From a virus, in the IMG/VR virus record IMGVR_UViG_3300042889_001272, positions 171,562 through 235,561 of that record: a stretch of 64,000 nt of DNA. The stretch is one strand, 5' to 3'. The number at the start of each line of letters is the position of its first letter. Positions within the stretch are counted from its first letter, which is position 1. The translations under genes were made by a program, and so were the position numbers. Shown one piece after another: positions 27,701-34,048 of the stretch. A model generated the notes under the pieces. It saw nothing but the letters and a program-made list of their open reading frames with translations. It did no database searches and was not told the DNA's origin.

Positions 27701-28403
27701 AATTTGGTTCAGACTGAGTTAACATGCCATCCGTGCTGATATCAATGGGTAATATATCAAAGGTTAAATTTAAACCATCTACGTTTCCACCAATAGAGTA
27801 GTTTGTTAATAACTCCGTACCTAAATTATTAAAATTATAAACTTCAAATAAATTCCCTGTGGAAGTATTAGTGCTTCTTTTTGTGGGTGTACCAAACTGA
27901 TTGTTGGAATTAAATGCCGCGTTCATTACTTTAATGAAACGTTCGTATTCTAATTCACTGGGATCTGCTCCCCACATAATTGTCTTATTAGAAAGATTCA
28001 CACCAGTGCTGTCTAATATCGACTCTGACGTGTTGATTGCAACGACTTTCATAAAGCCTTGTGCTGGACGAACACGCTTGGGTTTATATGAAAGCATACG
28101 TGCAATACGCAACACACTTTCACGTTTTTCTGCTGTGTCTAAAATATTTTCTCTGGCATTTAAATCCATGCGGAATGCTAGATTTTGACCTACATAAGCA
28201 ACCAAGTCTACCAATGCAATAAATTCGCTGTTTTGTGTATAATCGTTGAACTCTTCGGGGTAGTTGAATTGCACATAGTTGATCATCGACTGGCGTAGTG
28301 TGTCGAAATCGTAGCTACGGAATTCTGCGTTCTTAAAACTAGAATAGACTACTGTCCAGTCTTCTGCTCCGTATAAGTTTTCTTGTCTAATTGCCTTTGG
28401 CAT
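24777..28403 (-). CDS. gp6: Baseplate wedge protein gp6-like
   Basis: 1208 residues, roughly twice T4 gp6 (660 aa). The N-terminus (AEFRSYDFDTLRQSMINYV then YPEEFNDYTQNSEF and VAYVGQNLAFRMDLNARENIL) is the well-conserved start of T4-like gp6/baseplate-J proteins. The gene follows gp25 by 10 nt, as in T4. The extra length includes an inserted Gly-rich module near residues 609-662 (INGKTYTI then TNFTAIGASSNTTG and ATGAGSGSGTA), also found in the next gene. gp6 forms the ring of the wedge that ties the six wedges around the hub. Confidence 0.88.
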   Translation of the reverse strand: MPKAIRQENLYGAEDWTVVYSSFKNAEFRSYDFDTLRQSMINYVQFNYPEEFNDYTQNSEFIALVDLVAYVGQNLAFRMDLNARENILDTAEKRESVLRIARMLSYKPKRVRPAQGFMKVVAINTSESILDSTGVNLSNKTIMWGADPSELEYERFIKVMNAAFNSNNQFGTPTKRSTNTSTGNLFEVYNFNNLGTELLTNYSIGGNVDGLNLTFDILPIDISTDGMLTQSEPNLDSAFSVMYRNDGKGVGSTKTGFFCLVKQGTLVSIVEQIYSPSANLVIDIPSTGNISEEDFYVQSIDDTGAILKSWKKVGDLNFSNIVLNEYNGSERDLYEVIYSDADITSIKFGDGAFTNVPTGQIKVWYRIAENDFVRVKAGDVTNITFNIGYANANNQAQTLTITLELQDNMITGLPSETVDEIKRNAPEAFYSKNRMVTGDDYNGFLPTLNSDVLIMKAENRTFSGHSRYVDLSDPTGKSRPLIEFGDDGYMYKDELSKNTYIADDASQRSVDLLDEYIEKQLTDIGLLNFYYGKLNLSGITGSTSTQYFPSVKLEKTIYYATTVDAMDATSTIITIPVESLYNTLNAFDNFDIDGGMLQIDNELFTYTSIPVITVNAGSFINGKTYTIISIGTTNFTAIGASSNTTGVSFVATGAGSGSGTASALGNTFTGVRRAQQGTSKAAHASGSQAFKVGDYRWRYSYNDLTSSNGFISESLASKVPMKLGFTTGGELRAMRPGSLIKLKNDVGDTRWVTVSDIRGDGLGIENIDYVYTGLLSNGHGPVEINASVTDTERLVEILPPFARVFDTVTRELIIEKLEEKVSFALKFDNLTPKWTIITTPVNTTANYNSNSNSTGWILNVTRESNGWTITSRQLDYVFGSEGLIRFYNINFAATFNPNFKSVSNDYISLVTLDSSSKLSVLKKYRISGYYVYDDGYTDNSKVKVTPLDLDNDFLPDDPNHFNAIIGASEIALINYEEGSFSYNVPAPLTTNENILETVNGKMDLAFKWEHNTNIDQTLNPSLTNIIDAYVLTKTYNDDYVSWKKKNDANTVAPLPPTTEELRDNFANLVEYKMITDEVIFHPVKFKPLFGTLADPEFQAQFKVVKSLKTKLTDSEIKSKVIDAIDTFFTPGNFGFGEIFYFTELAAYIHTALKTELNSVVIVPISAEGRFGTLFQIQPDSNEVVTSVAGVSDIIVISEITDSNIRISR

Positions 28404-28413
28404 AGTTTATCCT

Positions 28414-28794
28414 TTATCCGAGTTCTCGTTCAGCGGTCAAGTTTCTGTTAAACACCGCTACTAATTCTGTTTCTGTGGCAGTTGGAACATATCTTAAAAT
28501 AATAGTTACTATAATTGTATGTTCGTTATCTACTATATCCATGTCCAATAAATCTAGTCTAGGATCTTTTGTTACAATACGCAGACAATCTGCTCTAATA
28601 GTGTCTATAGTTTCGTCAGTTAATGGATCAAACAATAGATCCCAAACAATGCTTCCGAACTCAGGACTCATTACTCGTTCACCTTTACGAGTATAGAACT
28701 CGTTAAGCAAGTCGCGTTTTGCAAGGTTAATATCGTAGAGTTTGAAATTTCCCCACGTTTTATCGACAGTACTGTAACCTTTGAATTTTCTCAT
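28414..28794 (-). CDS. gp25: Baseplate wedge protein gp25-like
   Basis: 126 residues, close to T4 gp25 (132 aa). It contains DLLNEFYTRKGERVMSPEFG then IVWDLLFDPL, the signature of the gp25/gpW baseplate family. gp25 is a core wedge protein in contractile injection machines and pairs with gp6 and gp53. It is the first gene of the minus-strand baseplate operon. A TAATAAATA element lies only 5 nt before the ATG, and no ribosome site is visible, so its transcript may be leaderless. Confidence 0.88.
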   Translation of the reverse strand: MRKFKGYSTVDKTWGNFKLYDINLAKRDLLNEFYTRKGERVMSPEFGSIVWDLLFDPLTDETIDTIRADCLRIVTKDPRLDLLDMDIVDNEHTIIVTIILRYVPTATETELVAVFNRNLTAERELG

Positions 28795-28799
28795 ACATG

Positions 28800-28808
28800 T
28801 ATTTATTA
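28800..28808 (-). promoter_or_regulatory. Late-type promoter element before gp25
   Basis: TAATAAATA on the minus strand ending 5 nt before the gp25 ATG. The expected start of transcription would fall at or next to the A of ATG. Confidence 0.45.
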
Positions 28809-28839
28809 TAGAATAATGTATGTAGATAACGAGTCAACA

Positions 28840-28866
28840 AAAAAGGCACATAAAGTGCCTTTTTTT
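28840..28866. terminator. Bidirectional-looking intrinsic terminator
   Basis: An 8-bp stem AAAGGCAC/GTGCCTTT with a 5-nt loop, flanked by A and T runs on both sides so it works on either strand. It lies directly after the HNH stop codon, separating that gene from the gp25 operon on the same strand. Confidence 0.8.
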
Positions 28867-29404
28867 ATCCTGTCGCTATAAGTTTATCGTTATAGCCCAG
28901 ATACTCTGCCCACGCAGGATCCCGCATTTGATAAGGGTTATATTGTTTGACAACTTTGACCATTTGCCAGTAGTTTGGCTCTTTAGGCTTAGTCTTTGGC
29001 TCGATGGCTTTAGCACCTTTAAGCCAATTACAAGTACCACAGCAAGTGACTAAGTTACTCCATGAACTATCTCCACCTTTACTTTTTGGCTTGACATGAT
29101 CCAGGGTTAAATCTTTAGCTTGAAACTGATCTCCGCAATACTGACAAGTATAGTTGTCACGCAAATAAACCATTTTTCGATTAAACAATACTTTATGTTT
29201 TGGTCTCACATAACGTCTAGTCATAATGATACTTGGCACAGGAATTGCCAGTTTTTGACTGTGAACTACCCAATCGTCGTACTCTTTGACCACACTAACT
29301 TTGTTTAGAAAAACAAGTTTAATAGCCATAGTCCAATCCACAACGCTGGGAGGTAACATAGATAGCGGAGTGCCGTCGCTGTTTAGTAATAGTGTATCAC
29401 TCAT
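28865..29404 (-). CDS. HNH endonuclease
   Basis: 179 residues. The HNH core lies at residues 87-126: a Cys87-x2-Cys90 zinc pair, LDHVKPKSKGG with the Asp-His of the catalytic strand (His103), the Asn117 in SNLVTCC, and a second zinc pair formed around Cys122/Cys125. The roughly 80-residue N-terminal part (MLPPSVVDWTMAIKLVFLNK) is shared with a free-standing HNH type common in phages and bacteria. It stands alone between a consensus promoter and a terminator. It could be a homing enzyme or a nuclease used in packaging or host DNA breakdown. Confidence 0.88.
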   Translation of the reverse strand: MSDTLLLNSDGTPLSMLPPSVVDWTMAIKLVFLNKVSVVKEYDDWVVHSQKLAIPVPSIIMTRRYVRPKHKVLFNRKMVYLRDNYTCQYCGDQFQAKDLTLDHVKPKSKGGDSSWSNLVTCCGTCNWLKGAKAIEPKTKPKEPNYWQMVKVVKQYNPYQMRDPAWAEYLGYNDKLIATG

Positions 29405-29444
29405 ATTTTTATTTAATCTTATAAATCGGTAAGCCGTAAAAATA

Positions 29445-29473
29445 ATTATACAGCATTAAATATGTATTGTCAA
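29445..29473 (-). promoter_or_regulatory. Consensus sigma70-type promoter for the HNH gene
   Basis: The minus strand reads TTGACA, 17 nt, TATAAT: a perfect match to the bacterial housekeeping consensus with ideal spacing. The ATG is at 29404, giving a leader of roughly 35 nt. Confidence 0.8.
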
Positions 29474-29481
29474 CTATGACA
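29468..29481. promoter_or_regulatory. Inverted repeat overlapping the HNH -35 box
   Basis: TGTCA-ACTA-TGACA, a 5-bp inverted repeat lying over the -35 box of the minus-strand HNH promoter and about 20 nt before the plus-strand gene at 29500. Its place makes it a candidate operator for both directions, though it is short. Confidence 0.3.
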
Positions 29482-29499
29482 GTTTTTAAGGAGATTGAA

Positions 29500-29709
29500 A
29501 TGGACATCGACTCACTGGAACATCACATCAGAACTGTGGACAATCGTCACACCCAAGTAGCAAGACAAATCGAACAAATCACAGCCCAAAAATCTTGGGA
29601 CGAATATCAAGTAGAAACACTTAAAAAAGAAAAACTCAAACTCAAAGACGAGCTAGCCATGTTTTACCGGAGACGGCATGAGCTTATGCAAGAACATCAC
29701 TACGAATAA
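29500..29709 (+). CDS. YdcH/DUF465-like small coiled-coil protein
   Basis: 69 residues from an ATG with AAGGAG 6 nt upstream; a longer frame opening at 29467 lacks such a site. The C-terminal clause WDEYQVETLKKEKLKLKDEL matches the DUF465 (YdcH) pattern, LKKEKLxLKDEI, in a helical hairpin. YdcH-type proteins are small, of unknown role, and widespread in Proteobacteria. It is the first of a set of small plus-strand genes. Its stop codon TAA is followed immediately by the -35 box of the next promoter. Confidence 0.7.
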   Translation: MDIDSLEHHIRTVDNRHTQVARQIEQITAQKSWDEYQVETLKKEKLKLKDELAMFYRRRHELMQEHHYE

Positions 29710-29738
29710 TTGACACAAATTCGATAATATTGTATAAT
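29710..29738 (+). promoter_or_regulatory. Consensus sigma70-type early promoter 1
   Basis: TTGACA (29710-29715), 17 nt, TATAAT (29733-29738). The -35 starts on the base after the TAA stop of the preceding gene. The 16 bases 29707-29722 are identical to 30057-30072 at the next promoter. A 9-bp inverted repeat (29740-29762) follows the -10 box. Confidence 0.85.
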
Positions 29739-29739
29739 A

Positions 29740-29762
29740 CTTGCTTGTACCACACAAGCGAG
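29740..29762 (+). promoter_or_regulatory. Leader hairpin before the 29769 gene
   Basis: CTTGCTTGT pairs with ACAAGCGAG (one G-T pair) around a 5-nt loop, ending 6 nt before the ATG at 29769. No clear ribosome site is visible. The hairpin could mask or shape the start, or end transcripts coming from upstream. Confidence 0.4.
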
Positions 29763-29768
29763 TATTAT

Positions 29769-30059
29769 ATGAATGTAGCAAACTACAAACAAAAATATGC
29801 AAAAACAGGCTCAAGCAAATTAATTTTTCTTAAAAAAGACAAAATTAATAGCACACATAAATGGGTAGAGTATGCTTTGGATATTGTAGATATGTCTTCT
29901 ATGTTAATGCAAACAAATAATTTAAAAGACAAATATGCATTAATGGATGCATTAGATACTGCACAACGTAAAAAAGATTGGCATTATCGCCAGGAAAACT
30001 TTCGTTTGCAAGATGCCATGCGTATTTTTGAAGCCGCTAGAGACGTAGCCAAAAAGTAA
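29769..30059 (+). CDS. Unknown small early protein
   Basis: 96 residues, basic and helical (KQKYAKTGSSKLIFLKKDK at the start, AMRIFEAARDVAKK at the end). No family recognised and no membrane segment. The ATG is chosen because it lies downstream of a perfect promoter; the longer frame from 29730 would begin inside that promoter. It has its own promoter upstream and another beginning right after its TAA stop. A host-takeover role is possible from expression class only. Confidence 0.6.
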   Translation: MNVANYKQKYAKTGSSKLIFLKKDKINSTHKWVEYALDIVDMSSMLMQTNNLKDKYALMDALDTAQRKKDWHYRQENFRLQDAMRIFEAARDVAKK

Positions 30060-30088
30060 TTGACACAAATTCACTTTTGTGTTATAAT
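30060..30088 (+). promoter_or_regulatory. Consensus sigma70-type early promoter 2
   Basis: TTGACA (30060-30065), 17 nt, TATAAT (30083-30088), abutting the TAA stop of the preceding gene. The spacer holds an inverted repeat, ACACAAA-TTCACT-TTTGTGT. An AAAGGAG ribosome site follows before the ATG at 30116. Confidence 0.85.
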
Positions 30089-30115
30089 ATACACTTGTTC
30101 AACAAAGGAGTTACT

Positions 30116-30382
30116 ATGCCTACTTTAACTAATGCACAAAGCGCACAAATTAATAACACAGAAGTATACACTTTAGATTATGAAGCAGAAGCCCTACAAA
30201 GTTACGATGATACAGGCGATGATCTTATGGACGAGCTCGAAGTACGTGCAACTAATGTTATTTTGGAACAAACAAACTGGGACGCCCGAGAAGATTTGGG
30301 AGGTATCACAGTTTACTTCAAAGATAACACTTTAGTTGCATTCTACGATTACGAGCAGTTTAAAGGTACTGTTTTTAATTAA
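30116..30382 (+). CDS. Unknown small acidic early protein
   Basis: 88 residues from an ATG with AAAGGAG 5 nt upstream. Strongly acidic in the middle (YDDTGDDLMDELEVRA) with a beta-type ending (GGITVYFKDNTLVAFYDYEQF). Not recognised. Small acidic early phage proteins sometimes mimic DNA or bind polymerase, but nothing here shows that. The TAA stop is followed at once by the ligase promoter. Confidence 0.65.
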   Translation: MPTLTNAQSAQINNTEVYTLDYEAEALQSYDDTGDDLMDELEVRATNVILEQTNWDAREDLGGITVYFKDNTLVAFYDYEQFKGTVFN

Positions 30383-30411
30383 TTGACATCTAGTCTCTAT
30401 GCTGTTATAAT
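30383..30411 (+). promoter_or_regulatory. Consensus sigma70-type early promoter 3 (ligase)
   Basis: TTGACA (30383-30388), 17 nt, TATAAT (30406-30411), starting on the base after the preceding TAA stop. The expected transcript starts near 30418 and carries GGAG (30433-30436) before the ligase ATG. Confidence 0.85.
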
Positions 30412-30432
30412 ATAGCATAGAGATTTTTTTTT
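30394..30432 (+). terminator. Stem-loop with T-run enclosing the -10 box of the ligase promoter
   Basis: TCTCTATGCT (30394-30403) and AGCATAGAGA (30414-30423) form a perfect 10-bp inverted repeat whose 10-nt loop is the TATAAT region. Nine T follow (30424-30432). Read-through RNA from upstream could end here, while the same bases start the ligase transcript. Confidence 0.65.
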
Positions 30433-30441
30433 GGAGACCAA

Positions 30442-31758
30442 ATGTCCGATCCTTGCTATTATGTTATCAGCAGTTTAGAAGATCATAATCTTCGCACTAA
30501 CAAAGAACAAATCATCCTTGCTCAAGCAGAAGCAGGCAACAATGAATTTTTTCATGGCTGTCGTCTTGCACTAGACAGCACAATTACATTTGGCATTAAA
30601 CAAGTTCCAGAACGTAGCGGACCTGACGGTCCTGGTGTTGACTGGGAATCATTTACACTTGTCCTTACAGGATTTGTTAATAGAAGTCTGACAGGTAATC
30701 TTGCTCGTGACACTATTAACCAATTAATGTCTAACTGTACTAATGCACAATGGAACGATTGGTATCGTCGTATCCTTATCAAAGATCTACGCTGTGGTCT
30801 CAGCGAAAAAACAATTAACAAAGTAGTGGAGAAGAAATATGCTGATTATGCTATTCCTGTTTTTGGTTGTCAGCTTGCTCACGATAGTGCTAACCATGAA
30901 AGCAAAGTCACAGGGAAGAGGTTTATCGAAGTTAAACTTGATGGTGTTCGTGTTATCAGTATTATACACCCTGATGGTCGTGTCAATATGTTTAGTCGCA
31001 ATGGTAAAGAGTTTGTTAACTTTCCTCACATAGCAGAACAGTTTGCCGCTATTGCAGATACATTGTTAGAGCCTTGGGTGTTTGATGGCGAGATTATGAG
31101 CAGTAGTTTCCAGGACTTAATGAAACAGGTACATCGTAAAAGTGATGTACAAGCCGAAGATGCCGTGCTACATTTGTTTGATTGTATTCCGTTGGTACAT
31201 TTTGAAAAAGGCACATGGAATGCTACGCAAGAATTCCGCAGTAGTCATTTAACAGAGTTTATGCTTCATCATCAAGATTCATTGCCTAATATGACAATGG
31301 TAGGACAAGAACTTGTAGATTTGGACTCTGAAGCAGGACAACGCAAATACAAAGAGATTAATGCACTGGCCATCGAAGGCGGCTACGAAGGCATTATGAT
31401 CAAGGATCCCAGTGCTCCTTATGAATGCAAGCGCAGTCATGCTTGGTTAAAACTAAAGCCTTTTATTGAAGTAAGTTTGGAGGTACAAGGTGTTGAAGAA
31501 GGTACAGGACGAAATGAAGGACGACTGGGTGCGCTCATATGCAGTGGAGACGACGGAGGCAAGTTTATTCAAGTTAATTGTGGTAGCGGGTTCACTGATA
31601 ATGACCGCATTGACTATTGGACTAATCGTAATACACTTTTTGGAGCAGTGGTTGAAGTAAGAGCAGATGCTGTCACACAGAACCAAGACGGCACATATAG
31701 TCTGCGATTTCCTAGATTTCTACGATTCCGCGGATTTGAAGCAGGAGAAAAACTATGA
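30442..31758 (+). CDS. gp30: ATP-dependent DNA ligase (T4 gp30-like)
   Basis: 438 residues, near the size of T4 ligase (487). The nucleotidyltransferase motif I is EVKLDGVR with the AMP-accepting Lys at about residue 165. Motif III is WVFDGEIM, motif IV GYEGIMIKDP and motif V WLKLKPF. An OB-fold domain follows (LGALICSGDDGGKFIQVNCGSG). The first 150 residues form the ligase N-terminal domain. The enzyme seals nicks in replicating or repaired phage DNA. It follows its own consensus promoter with GGAG 5 nt before the ATG, and the next gene overlaps its stop by 4 nt. Confidence 0.93.
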   Translation: MSDPCYYVISSLEDHNLRTNKEQIILAQAEAGNNEFFHGCRLALDSTITFGIKQVPERSGPDGPGVDWESFTLVLTGFVNRSLTGNLARDTINQLMSNCTNAQWNDWYRRILIKDLRCGLSEKTINKVVEKKYADYAIPVFGCQLAHDSANHESKVTGKRFIEVKLDGVRVISIIHPDGRVNMFSRNGKEFVNFPHIAEQFAAIADTLLEPWVFDGEIMSSSFQDLMKQVHRKSDVQAEDAVLHLFDCIPLVHFEKGTWNATQEFRSSHLTEFMLHHQDSLPNMTMVGQELVDLDSEAGQRKYKEINALAIEGGYEGIMIKDPSAPYECKRSHAWLKLKPFIEVSLEVQGVEEGTGRNEGRLGALICSGDDGGKFIQVNCGSGFTDNDRIDYWTNRNTLFGAVVEVRADAVTQNQDGTYSLRFPRFLRFRGFEAGEKL

Positions 31759-31952
31759 ACAAGGGTAAACTTGAAATTGATTTCGAAACCGCAGATCGAA
31801 TTGCAGTAATTGTGCTCAAGGAACAGCGCCAGTACCTCAAGAAAGAACTAAAAGATTTTAAAAAAGGCGAATACTTGCACCCTGAAGATGTTGTGAATAA
31901 TACTCGCGTAGTGCAGGCTTTAGATACTGTAATTAAACATTTTGGTGGCTAA
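31755..31952 (+). CDS. Small unknown protein after ligase
   Basis: 65 residues, overlapping the ligase stop by 4 nt (ATGA), so translation is probably coupled. Charged and helical: IAVIVLKEQRQYLKKELKDF, then VVNNTRVVQALDTVIKHF. Not assigned to a named family. Confidence 0.65.
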   Translation: MNKGKLEIDFETADRIAVIVLKEQRQYLKKELKDFKKGEYLHPEDVVNNTRVVQALDTVIKHFGG

Positions 31953-31978
31953 AGTTTTTAACCTGGAGAAAAACTATA

Positions 31979-32230
31979 ATGGGAAATCAAACTGATTACT
32001 TTGAAAAAAATGGATATATGCCAACATGGTACCTCGGAGATCGAGTGTTTGGTTATTGGAATAAAATTCCATTTATTGGAACAGTTGGCAACGACACAGT
32101 AATCAATCACACAGAAGGACCACGTATCAGTGTGCATTTGGATTTACCCATCAAGTTTGACAAACAAATACATCATGTTATAATAGTAAAACACAGGGAT
32201 ATTAAGGCCTTGCGTGAATACACAGATTAA
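31979..32230 (+). CDS. Small unknown protein
   Basis: 83 residues with CTGGAG upstream of the ATG. The sequence has a short SH3/KOW-like beta pattern (LGDRVFGYWNKIPFIGTVGN, then RISVHLDLPIKFD and HHVIIVKHRDIKAL). No named family recognised. Confidence 0.6.
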   Translation: MGNQTDYFEKNGYMPTWYLGDRVFGYWNKIPFIGTVGNDTVINHTEGPRISVHLDLPIKFDKQIHHVIIVKHRDIKALREYTD

Positions 32231-32250
32231 CGAACTGTATAAGGAAATAT

Positions 32251-32472
32251 ATGTATAAAACAATGTACAAAGAAGTTGAAGTAGATGTTGACTTGTCAGA
32301 CTTTGAAACCGATGATTTAATTGAAGAATTAGAAAGTCGTGGTGCAGGCACCGGTGAGTTTGGTGATGGCAAAGATATCCTAATGGTTATCTATGAAAAG
32401 CGTAGATTGGGTCAAGACTATCAAACAGAACTTGAACAACTGATTTGGTTAGGTCTCGGCAAGTTTGTATGA
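32251..32472 (+). CDS. Small unknown acidic protein
   Basis: 73 residues with AAGGA upstream. Acidic (VEVDVDLSDFETDDLIEELE) with a helical C-terminus. Not recognised as a named family. The stop overlaps the next ATG by 4 nt. Confidence 0.6.
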   Translation: MYKTMYKEVEVDVDLSDFETDDLIEELESRGAGTGEFGDGKDILMVIYEKRRLGQDYQTELEQLIWLGLGKFV

Positions 32473-32771
32473 TAGCTATTACTATAGCTATACAAAATCC
32501 CAGCTTTCGGGATTGGAAGAGTTTTAAGAATATTCGTAATTGGTCCAGTGATACTCCTTTTAAAAATAAGTTCTGGGAGTTCGAGCTAATAAAGAATGAC
32601 TGCATTGTTGAGATTGACTTTACTGTAAAAACTCGATGCGATCATGCTGGCGTCACACTACGTCTGGGATTGTTCGGCTACAGTTTTAATGCAAGTGTGT
32701 ACGATAACAGACACTGGGACTATGAAAAGAACAGATATGTGATTTATGACAATCAAGGAGAGAGATTATGA
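32469..32771 (+). CDS. Small unknown protein
   Basis: 100 residues from the ATG at 32469, which overlaps the previous stop by 4 nt; a longer frame from TTG 32445 is less likely. Beta-rich with aromatic clauses (NKFWEFELIKNDC, VTLRLGLFGYSFNASVYDNRHW). The pattern resembles small phage proteins of unknown function found beside DNA metabolism genes. The stop overlaps the next gene by 4 nt. Confidence 0.62.
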   Translation: MIAITIAIQNPSFRDWKSFKNIRNWSSDTPFKNKFWEFELIKNDCIVEIDFTVKTRCDHAGVTLRLGLFGYSFNASVYDNRHWDYEKNRYVIYDNQGERL

Positions 32772-33085
32772 AAAACTGGATACGAACAAAACTACATAAC
32801 TTTATATGGCCAGAGCAAGAAGCATCAAGAGATCCTTATGGCAGCGATATAAAAGTGAATTCTATTAGTAGTGCTAGACATCACGGTCATAGTACATTAA
32901 GCGGTGCAACAGAACCTTTGAGATTTACAATATACAATGCTTCAGGAGGCAAAATTGTCGAAATCAGTCACTACGATCAAAAAACAGATCGGAACAGTAC
33001 GAGCTTACATATTATTAACAATGACGAAGACTTTGGAGAAAGTATTGGAAAGATTGCGTTCATTGAGTTACTTAAAAAAGGATAA
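32768..33085 (+). CDS. Small unknown protein
   Basis: 105 residues, overlapping the previous stop by 4 nt with GGAGAGA upstream. A basic N-terminal helix (WIRTKLHNFIW) is followed by beta strands (LRFTIYNASGGKIVEIS) and an acidic loop. Not recognised. Confidence 0.6.
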   Translation: MKNWIRTKLHNFIWPEQEASRDPYGSDIKVNSISSARHHGHSTLSGATEPLRFTIYNASGGKIVEISHYDQKTDRNSTSLHIINNDEDFGESIGKIAFIELLKKG

Positions 33086-33089
33086 GGTC

Positions 33090-33326
33090 ATGCTCACTGA
33101 AAAAGAAATCGGTTCAATACTTGCCGCACAGTTAATGGCTACTATCAGGAACAGAGACCAGTCTTATGTCAGCGGCGTCGGTGCTCAATACTCATATTTA
33201 GAAGCGCCTGGTAAAAAGATTATGGCAGAACTTACAGAAATGATGTTTATCAAAGCAGTAGAATGCGACAAGAAACGTAGACAAGATGATGTTGAGCAAC
33301 TTGTAATGGATAATCTTAAAAAATGA
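33090..33326 (+). CDS. Small unknown helical protein
   Basis: 78 residues from the ATG at 33090, preceded by AAGG; the longer frame from 32937 runs through the previous gene and has no ribosome site. Helical and charged (GKKIMAELTEMMFIKAVECDKKRRQDD). Not recognised. The stop overlaps the next start by 4 nt (ATGA). Confidence 0.6.
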   Translation: MLTEKEIGSILAAQLMATIRNRDQSYVSGVGAQYSYLEAPGKKIMAELTEMMFIKAVECDKKRRQDDVEQLVMDNLKK

Positions 33327-33484
33327 AATGTACTACTTGTAGACAAGAGTATTCGATTCTCTGCAATTACAATCAAGGCCGATGTCCTCATCACGAACCT
33401 ATAATTAATCTTCACTCATTAAGATTTTATAACTTTTTTCAAAGTATTAAAAATGTTTACAACAAACTCAAGTCTAAAGTATAA
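33323..33484 (+). CDS. 53-residue zinc-ribbon-like miniprotein
   Basis: A short gene: the ATG overlaps the previous stop by 4 nt, 53 codons follow, and it ends in TAA. The N-terminus is MKCTTCRQEY with a Cys3-x2-Cys6 pair, followed by Cys14 and Cys21 (CPHHEP), enough for one zinc site. The second half is basic and aromatic (FYNFFQSIKNVYNKLKSK). Its last 32 nt overlap the next gene. The ATGA coupling and the cysteine spacing argue for a real gene; no family is known. Confidence 0.6.
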   Translation: MKCTTCRQEYSILCNYNQGRCPHHEPIINLHSLRFYNFFQSIKNVYNKLKSKV

Positions 33485-33683
33485 AACTTATAACAGAGAC
33501 GATCCTGGATTTCATTTTAGTCCGGATAATATTATGCTGGTAGCTAGAGCAGGCCTTAAAATTGATACAAATTGTCCTAGAGAATATAAGATGATCATTG
33601 TCGAATGTATCAATAATGGATGGTTGCAGCCTGTGGCTTATCAACCCGTACACGAACACTTTATGGAAGAACTAACAAAATGA
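33453..33683 (+). CDS. Small unknown protein
   Basis: 76 residues overlapping the end of the 53-residue gene by 32 nt and the MazG-like gene by 4 nt. Content: YKTYNRDDPGFHFSPDNIML, then an ARAGLKIDTNCP clause and a YKMIIVECINNGWLQPVAY ending. Not recognised. Its place in the ATGA chain supports translation. Confidence 0.58.
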   Translation: MFTTNSSLKYKTYNRDDPGFHFSPDNIMLVARAGLKIDTNCPREYKMIIVECINNGWLQPVAYQPVHEHFMEELTK

Positions 33684-34048
33684 CAAACCCTTTTAAAGAC
33701 CAAGAACGATTTATGCTTGCCTGTGATCAGACAGTAGGCGAGTTTAATCAAAAACAATATAATTTATATCGAGATCTTATTTCCGAAGAATCTACAGAGC
33801 TCAATGCCGCTGTGGTACAAGGTGATAGGGTAGAAGAACTTGATGCTCTTATTGATATTCTAGTTGTTACTATCGGTGCCATTCATAGTTTTGGTGCTGA
33901 TGGTGAAGCGGCATGGAAAGAAGTTATGAAAACAAACTTTGCTAAAATTGATTCAGATTCTGGTAAGGTTCGCAAGCGAGAAGATGGCAAAGTTCTCAAG
34001 CCTGAAGGCTGGACTGCACCAGCATTGGCGCAGTTCTTAAAAAATTAA
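33680..34048 (+). CDS. MazG-like nucleotide pyrophosphohydrolase
   Basis: 122 residues from the ATG at 33680 (ATGA overlap); the longer frame is an artefact of the upstream gene. It carries the all-alpha NTP pyrophosphatase metal motif EExxE (residues in LISEESTELNAAV) and the second motif ExxD (VEELDALIDILVVTIGA). Such enzymes hydrolyse (d)NTPs or alarmones, and MazG homologues are common in aquatic phages. It is the last gene of the plus-strand early set. Its stop overlaps tail-to-tail with the hub gene on the other strand, with no terminator between. Confidence 0.82.
   Translation: MTNPFKDQERFMLACDQTVGEFNQKQYNLYRDLISEESTELNAAVVQGDRVEELDALIDILVVTIGAIHSFGADGEAAWKEVMKTNFAKIDSDSGKVRKREDGKVLKPEGWTAPALAQFLKN

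Noticed and set aside
30552-30821. Minus-strand frames inside the ligase gene
   Set aside because: Shadows; the ligase motifs on the plus strand are complete and in order.
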